Shown here: positions 5,572 to 9,581 of the stretch, in pieces
Layout of the letters: every line of letters starts with the position of its first letter
How positions within the stretch are numbered: position 1 is the first letter of the stretch
NCBI GenBank assembly: GCA_027858275.1
Contig: JAQIDA010000325.1
Span: forward strand, 1-9,581
DNA from: Candidatus Kapaibacterium sp.
GTDB lineage: Bacteria > Bacteroidota > Ignavibacteria > Kapaibacteriales > UBA2268
Length of the DNA stretch: 9,581 bases
Reading direction: 5' to 3'
The notes under the pieces: generated by a model
The model's input: only the letters and a program-made list of their open reading frames with translations
Database searches by the model: none
Told to the model about the DNA's origin: nothing
Translations under genes and position numbers: made by a program

Positions 5572-6255
5572 TTATATTAAATCATAATCAACGTTGACTT
5601 GGACTGTCAGTTCTGAACTGTTCATTTCAAAGGCACAAAGGTGACCGGACCCGGGGTATTTCTTATAATAAACACAACCGCCGTCAAGCCATATTTTGTC
5701 GGAATGAATGCTTGCTCTTATCTCCGGGAGTAAGTGCGGAGTGTGACCTGAGATGAGTCGTCGCCCTCCGATTTTCTTTCGATCGACTTCATTGTTACGA
5801 GTCCAGAGCATTGCGGAAGAATCATGCAAAGGATTGTCGATTAGATTGTTAATGCCGGCGTGTGTGAGCAAAAAGTCGTCTGTTTGGATGAAATAGCTTA
5901 GAGAGCGGAAGAATTCAGAATATTTTTTGTCCAAATCTAAAATATGTTTGATGCCGAAGCTTTTTAATGTTTTATGTCCTCCGTTAAGCATCCAAGCTTG
6001 ATGAGCCGAGTTGTTACGGGTGGCTTCGAGCAACATTTTCTCGTGGTTGCCGAGTATAGAACGAACTTGAACGCCTTTTTCGCGAAGAGCAAAGATGCTG
6101 TCAATAGTTTGCTTGGATCGAGGACCTCTGTCAATCAGATCACCAAGAAAAAATATCTGATCTTTGTCGGTCACTTTAAGTGTGGCGAGCAATCTCTGCA
6201 ATGTCAAAGTGCAGCCGTGGACGTCGCCAATTACAAATCTTCGGGAATTATTCAT
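5572..6255 (-). CDS. PPP-type metallophosphoesterase / protein phosphatase
   Basis: The 227-aa protein has the full metallophosphoesterase signature set: GDVHG (10-14), GDLIDRGP (38-45), GNHEKM (69-74), THAG (131-134) and SGHTPH (169-174), plus LDGGCVY (190-196). Asp11, His13, Asp39, Asn70, His132 and His171 are the expected two-metal ligands; Arg43 and His71 are the usual substrate/catalytic residues. The closest bacterial relatives are PrpA/PphA-type serine/threonine phosphatases and ApaH-like enzymes. The length and C-terminus fit the former, but phosphoprotein versus small-molecule substrates cannot be separated here. No signal peptide is seen. The ATG at 6253-6255 has AAGGA close upstream, with tight spacing. 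First gene of a likely two-gene unit with the MmcQ/YjbR gene. Confidence 0.9.
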   Translation of the reverse strand: MNNSRRFVIGDVHGCTLTLQRLLATLKVTDKDQIFFLGDLIDRGPRSKQTIDSIFALREKGVQVRSILGNHEKMLLEATRNNSAHQAWMLNGGHKTLKSFGIKHILDLDKKYSEFFRSLSYFIQTDDFLLTHAGINNLIDNPLHDSSAMLWTRNNEVDRKKIGGRRLISGHTPHLLPEIRASIHSDKIWLDGGCVYYKKYPGSGHLCAFEMNSSELTVQVNVDYDLI

Positions 6256-6304
6256 CTTCCTTTTTCAAATAATGATCGTATAGATTCAAACGTACATAGG
6301 GTAA

Positions 6305-6335
6305 GTCATATTTGACGGCAGATCAATAATGTCAA
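6305..6335 (-). promoter_or_regulatory. Weak candidate promoter for the phosphoesterase gene
   Basis: The minus strand has TTGACA (complement of 6330-6335), 19 nt, then TATGAC (complement of 6305-6310), about 50 nt before the ATG at 6255. The -7 box matches TAnnTTTG poorly, so this is tentative. Confidence 0.25.
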
Positions 6336-6430
6336 AAAACCGTCTAAAGTTTAGTTGATAACACCACCTTAATATATAGCTTATAAAACAAGAAATATCG
6401 GAAAAAAATATGGATGTTGTTAGGCTAATA

Positions 6431-6456
6431 TACAACGGGGTTGGAACCCCGTTGTA
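6431..6456. repeat. 26-nt intergenic palindrome (REP-like)
   Basis: TACAACGGGGTT (6431-6442) and AACCCCGTTGTA (6445-6456) are perfect 12-nt inverted repeats separated by GG. The element lies in the 254-nt gap between the T9SS-secreted protein and the phosphoesterase. On the minus strand it is downstream of the former's stop and could stabilise or end that mRNA, but no T-run follows. The rest of 6256-6509 is AT-rich with no gene visible. Confidence 0.7.
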
Positions 6457-6509
6457 ATAGTTGAAGACTAATGCAATTCAAATGCTGAAATGCTGTTTAA
6501 CTATTCGAA

Positions 6510-8618
6510 TTATTTGGACAATATCAATTTGCCGACAACAGTCTTGTCGTTGATTTTTATGCTGTAGTAATAGACCGAATTTGATAAACCGTCAGCGTTC
6601 CAAGTGTATGAATTGCTTCCTTTGTTTGCAAAGCCTGAGAACACATTGTCAGTTAAGTTTCCGTTGATATCGAAAATATCAATTACGATATTTCCGGCTT
6701 CGATCATGTTGAAGCTGATAGTTGTCGCATTTGTCATAGGGTTTGGCGCAGCTGAAATATTCGTTGCGATATGCGGAATTTCTTGCACTGAAATATTTCT
6801 CGAAGTAGTGAAGGTCATTTCGTCTGTCCATTCGCTTTCGCCGTCAGAATTAACGGCACGTACTTTCCAAGAGTAGGACATTTCCGGAGCGATATCTTTG
6901 ACTTTGAATTCGATGTATGAGGCGTCGTCCTGAGGAATATCATCTTTGTCAACAACATCAGTCTCGAATTCTTTTTCCGTAATGATCAAATGATATCTAT
7001 CGGCATTGTTAACAGGATTCCACATGATAATGAAATTTCTGTCAATATTTGTAGCGCCGTCAGCAGGGAAGAACGAAGAAGATGTTTCCAATATGGTATG
7101 GAAGAGTCTGACTTCTGAAGCAGGGCCTTCTTTTGTTCCGACCAGCGGAATGATTTGCCAAGAATATTCTTCACCGTGGTCTTCATAATCTTCGAGGACA
7201 ATCAGGTGTCCGGCGGATTCGACGACTGTTTGAGAACCGTCAGAGATTTTAATCAATATTAAGTTATATTTCTCAGCCCCTTCAACCGGCTCCCATTTAA
7301 ATTCAAAATCTAAAGGAACGTTTTTTGCGTCAGCTAAGGGTTCGCTGAGAACCGCTGCAGCCAGGACGATGTCTTTTGTGGTGAAAGTACGTGTTGCTGA
7401 CCATTCGCCTTCAACTTCTTGAGCGATCGCTCTGACTTTCCATGTGTATTCTGTGTAAATCGCGAGTTTGTCACTTGTGGCTTCCGTCTCTTCAGTTGTT
7501 ATGCTGTGTTTCACGAAGCTTTCTTGGTTTTGAAATTCAATCTCGTATTCTTCCGCATCATCAACAGCGTCCCATTTGAAGACAGTTGTTAATTCAAGAT
7601 CTGTTGCATTGTCAGCCGGCTCGCTGAGTGTAACTTGATCGGGAGCGGGAGGCATGATTTTGAAAGTGTATTCAGAAGACCAATCACCTTCGCCGCCGTC
7701 ATTGACGCTGCGTACTTTCCACATATACTCTGTTTGCACTTCAGTTGCTTTGAGTGTGTAAGTAGTTTTAAAAACCGCTTTGTTAACGATTCGATCTCCG
7801 TTTTTATAGATCTGAATATCATATTTATCGGCAACTGCATTTTCTTCCCAAACAAGGTCAATATAATCCGGTTCAAGCACTGCTCCGTTTTCGGGAGAAG
7901 TTAGGCTTGTGATTCCGGGAGGAAATACGATGTTTTGAATATGTTCGTAGCATTCAAGCCAATCTTCTTCAATTTCAGGACCCCAATAGTAAGGATCACC
8001 CATGTGAGGTATTCCGGGTTTTTCGATCAGCTTCAATTGACCACCGGCATCTTCGTAGGCACTAGCCATAGACTTAGTCATGCTGTATCCCTGATCGGCT
8101 GTACCGATAATCACACCCATCGGTAATTGGGGCGCAACGCTCAATTGCGATGGAGATAGCTGCATGCCGGCTGCGATAGGAATTATCCCTTTGATTTTAT
8201 GTGAATTTGAAAACCCGTAGGGAATTGTCGTATAGGCTCCGGCGGAGTAGCCGGTAACTACAATGTTTTTAGGTTCTAAATTGTATTCGCTCTCAAGCCA
8301 CTCGATGATAACATCAATGACCTCACCTGTGTAATTCGGATGATTTTGAGGAGAAGCAAGTATCGCATTTTTGGTGTCGGCAGCACCGCCAAGCATTTGA
8401 ATCATAGATTCAGGAGGAGTTGCTTGCGGATGCAAGGCAATTATCACCGGATATTCCTTTGAAGGAGTGTAGTTGGAAGGTACTTGGAAAATTACTTCGC
8501 GTTGGCCGTCGCTGCAAGTGAGGTACTCAGTGAAGGCGCCCTTTTTCTGAGCGAACAGATTATTAGAGGCAATCAACATGACTGCGATTAAAAGAAAATT
8601 TGTAAAATATTTGTACAT
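6510..8618 (-). CDS. T9SS-secreted alpha/beta-hydrolase (esterase-like) with FN3 modules
   Basis: The 702-aa protein has a signal peptide (1-23, ending LFA before QKK). The alpha/beta-hydrolase domain (about 25-235) resembles polyhydroxybutyrate depolymerase/feruloyl esterase-type enzymes. GYSAG (123-127) supplies nucleophile Ser125, GTADQGYS (172-179) likely Asp175, and PHMGD (204-208) likely His205. The oxyanion strand reads ALHPQAT (61-67), lacking the usual HG. Four FN3-like beta modules follow (about 238-322, 327-414, 421-508, 514-606). They share WxxVxxAxxYxxxI cores and repeated YxWKVRAxN...GEWS...YTFTT ends. Residues 618-702 (AAPNPMTNATTISF...GLSNSVYYYSI...VVGKLILSK) form a type A T9SS sorting domain. 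The protein is therefore expected to cross the outer membrane and be released or surface-anchored, with the FN3 array as spacer or binder. The substrate is unknown. CGGAG 6 nt before the ATG is a good Shine-Dalgarno. Confidence 0.9.
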   Translation of the reverse strand: MYKYFTNFLLIAVMLIASNNLFAQKKGAFTEYLTCSDGQREVIFQVPSNYTPSKEYPVIIALHPQATPPESMIQMLGGAADTKNAILASPQNHPNYTGEVIDVIIEWLESEYNLEPKNIVVTGYSAGAYTTIPYGFSNSHKIKGIIPIAAGMQLSPSQLSVAPQLPMGVIIGTADQGYSMTKSMASAYEDAGGQLKLIEKPGIPHMGDPYYWGPEIEEDWLECYEHIQNIVFPPGITSLTSPENGAVLEPDYIDLVWEENAVADKYDIQIYKNGDRIVNKAVFKTTYTLKATEVQTEYMWKVRSVNDGGEGDWSSEYTFKIMPPAPDQVTLSEPADNATDLELTTVFKWDAVDDAEEYEIEFQNQESFVKHSITTEETEATSDKLAIYTEYTWKVRAIAQEVEGEWSATRTFTTKDIVLAAAVLSEPLADAKNVPLDFEFKWEPVEGAEKYNLILIKISDGSQTVVESAGHLIVLEDYEDHGEEYSWQIIPLVGTKEGPASEVRLFHTILETSSSFFPADGATNIDRNFIIMWNPVNNADRYHLIITEKEFETDVVDKDDIPQDDASYIEFKVKDIAPEMSYSWKVRAVNSDGESEWTDEMTFTTSRNISVQEIPHIATNISAAPNPMTNATTISFNMIEAGNIVIDIFDINGNLTDNVFSGFANKGSNSYTWNADGLSNSVYYYSIKINDKTVVGKLILSK

Positions 8619-9082
8619 GGCGGACTCCGTTTTTTATTTAAAGGGAAACAGTAACTAATATGAATGACACTTAAACAAGGAAAAAGTCTCAGAAAAAGAT
8701 AGTATATTCATTGAGATTAAATTTGAATGAAATATATATAGGCAATGAACTCGGATAACGATCGAAGTATCTTCGTGAAAATAAAGTGCAGATAACTGTG
8801 AAGGCGTAATTTGGAAATGGCCAAAAGTGTAAACTGTCAGATGATTTGCCGGGGCAGTGTGTATTTGTGTCAGAAAACTGACAGTTTTGTTGAAAATAGG
8901 AAAATGCAGCAATAGTGTGTAATATATCTGACACTGTGAAGAATTCCACACTTTCTAGACATATATATTAGAGATATTAGCATATTTAATCAATTAATTT
9001 TAAAAATAATTTATTTTGCTTTTAATATTGCTGGTTATGAACTAACTTTGTACTTGTTTTAGAAATAGAATTTGGATTATCA
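8619..9082. other. Noncoding, AT-rich region with clustered short dyads
   Basis: No credible protein gene is seen in these 464 nt; two overlapping minus-strand frames are Phe/Ser/His-rich and match nothing. The proximal 80 nt is the leader of the T9SS gene. Dyads include CGAAG-TAT-CTTCG (8763-8775) and TGTCAG-AAAA-CTGACA (8868-8883, followed by GTTTTGTTG). AGTGTG at 8914-8919 pairs with CACACT at 8947-8952. Direct repeats are AGTGTGTA (8856, 8914) and ACTGTGAAG (8795, 8933). The last 130 nt is extremely AT-rich and leads into the tRNA promoter. Confidence 0.5.
9043..9050 (+). promoter_or_regulatory. Likely -7 promoter box for tRNA-Arg
   Basis: TAACTTTG matches the Bacteroidota -7 consensus TAnnTTTG exactly and lies 32 nt before the tRNA 5' end, placing the transcription start near 9057. 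The best upstream -33 element is TTTG at 9015-9018, at 24 nt, slightly longer than the usual 19-21. Confidence 0.5.
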
Positions 9083-9156
9083 GCGCCTGTAGCTCAATTG
9101 GATAGAGTGTTGGATTCCGATTCCAAAGGCTGGGGGTTCGATTCCCTTCAGGCGCG
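9083..9156 (+). tRNA. tRNA-Arg (anticodon CCG)
   Basis: A full cloverleaf folds. The acceptor stem is GCGCCTG (9083-9089) with CAGGCGC (9149-9155) and discriminator G9156. The D arm is GCTC/GAGT around AATTGGATA, containing the A20 typical of arginine tRNAs. The anticodon stem TTGGA/TCCAA holds loop TTCCGAT, with anticodon CCG at 9117-9119. The variable loop is AGGCT. The T arm is GGGGG/CCCTT with loop TTCGATT, including two G-U pairs. CCA is not encoded, so it must be added by tRNA nucleotidyltransferase. It decodes CGG. The next gene begins 45 nt downstream. Confidence 0.95.
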
Positions 9157-9201
9157 CGTAACGCGTAAGTAATAATAATATAACAAGGTTAAGAGAACTT
9201 A

Positions 9202-9581
9202 ATGAGCGACAGAATAGAAAACGAAAATATCGAGGAGTCACAAAGCGCTCCACAAGAAAAACAGAATTTGGTCATAAGAACACAAAATTATATGGCTAAA
9301 AACGGAAAGAAATTACTCGTGACAGCTGTTGTTAGTATCCTTTTAATTGTAGTATTATCAATGGTTTGGAATAATTACCAAGCGTCTGCGGATCAGGATA
9401 TGGAAGATGCTGCCGTAGCAACAAACAGAGTAATGAAGTTTTATGCAGCCGGTGAATATGAAAAAGCTTTGAACGGTGATGATACAAAAACTATTCGCGG
9501 AGAAAAAATTATCGGTTTAACCGAAATAGCTGATAATTATGCTGCCTCAATACAGGGCAAAACAGCTGCATTGTATGCCGG
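9202..9581 (+). CDS. Membrane-anchored TPR-type protein, N-terminal part (cut by window edge)
   Basis: The ORF starts at ATG 9202 (MSDRIENENIEESQSAPQEK) and stays open for 126 codons to the window end. A hydrophilic, acidic N-terminus (1-30) is followed by a basic stop-transfer stretch (KNGKK) and one transmembrane segment at about 37-56 (KLLVTAVVSILLIVVLSMVW). The soluble part begins around residue 57. The stretch ATNRVMKFYAAGEYEKALNG (73-92), then GLTEIADNYAASIQGKTAALYA, resembles the first TPR-like helices of the Bacteroidota membrane TPR proteins related to YfgM. The expected topology is cytoplasmic N-terminus with TPRs in the periplasm. Function is unknown beyond likely protein-protein interaction. 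It lies 45 nt after tRNA-Arg with no terminator visible between them, so it may be read from the tRNA promoter. A weak AAGAGA precedes the start. Confidence 0.75.
   Translation, partial: MSDRIENENIEESQSAPQEKQNLVIRTQNYMAKNGKKLLVTAVVSILLIVVLSMVWNNYQASADQDMEDAAVATNRVMKFYAAGEYEKALNGDDTKTIRGEKIIGLTEIADNYAASIQGKTAALYA

Noticed and set aside
8817..8915. Plus-strand 32-codon ORF with three Cys (MAKSVNCQMICRGS...)
   Set aside because: Very short, no properly spaced Shine-Dalgarno or good promoter, and it runs through the inverted repeats. Likely chance.
8655..8951. Two overlapping minus-strand ORFs (98 and 86 codons) in the noncoding block
   Set aside because: The translations are Phe/Ser/His/Ile-rich with no recognisable motif, have no Shine-Dalgarno, and overlap each other in different frames across dyad repeats.
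1..9581. CRISPR array, transposase, integrase or phage genes
   Set aside because: No regularly spaced repeats and no such protein motifs were found. The tRNA-Arg has no visible repeat of its 3' end to suggest an integrated element within the window.

Overview
The window reads as a stretch of chromosome from a bacterium of the Bacteroidota/Chlorobiota (FCB) group. The evidence is a secreted protein with a C-terminal type IX secretion (T9SS) sorting domain, a PheS with the Bacteroidota-style motif 2 wording (NEAINARSLAEFHQIEGLYID), promoters matching the Bacteroidota -33/-7 pattern (TTG, about 20 nt, TAnnTTTG), a tRNA without encoded CCA, and AT-rich DNA. Several genes carry recognisable Shine-Dalgarno sequences, which are uncommon in core Bacteroidia. 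An early-branching lineage (Ignavibacteria or Kapabacteria type) is therefore plausible, but this is inference.

Left part (1-3463, all minus strand, so transcribed right to left): the conserved translation cluster infC - rpmI - rplT closes with a strong palindromic terminator. A previously unlisted 59-aa ORF and then pheS follow, ending at a second hairpin terminator. After that comes the 5' part of an endonuclease/exonuclease/phosphatase-family gene that runs off the left edge. infC has no usable ATG and must start at a non-AUG codon. pheT does not follow pheS.

Middle (3625-6255): a membrane-anchored TPR protein lies upstream of infC, with a near-perfect Bacteroidota-type promoter. It is divergent from a secreted M15-family peptidase on the plus strand. 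The peptidase ends 8 nt from the end of a convergent MmcQ/YjbR-family gene. That gene sits 30 nt behind a PPP-type metallophosphoesterase and probably shares its transcript.

Right part (6256-9581): a 702-aa secreted alpha/beta-hydrolase with about four FN3-like modules and a T9SS sorting tail is followed, in window order, by about 460 nt of noncoding DNA. The distal part of that DNA holds many short direct and inverted repeats. Then come tRNA-Arg(CCG) and the start of a second membrane-anchored TPR-type gene, both on the plus strand.

Most genes are ordinary housekeeping or accessory genes, and I see no convincing multi-gene novel system. The most useful leads are the 59-aa ORF between rplT and pheS, the non-AUG infC start, the 22-codon ORF abutting rplT, the perfect intergenic palindromes (possible REP-like elements, some apparently used as terminators), the hydrolase-FN3-T9SS protein with an altered oxyanion motif, and the repeat-rich noncoding block before the tRNA.
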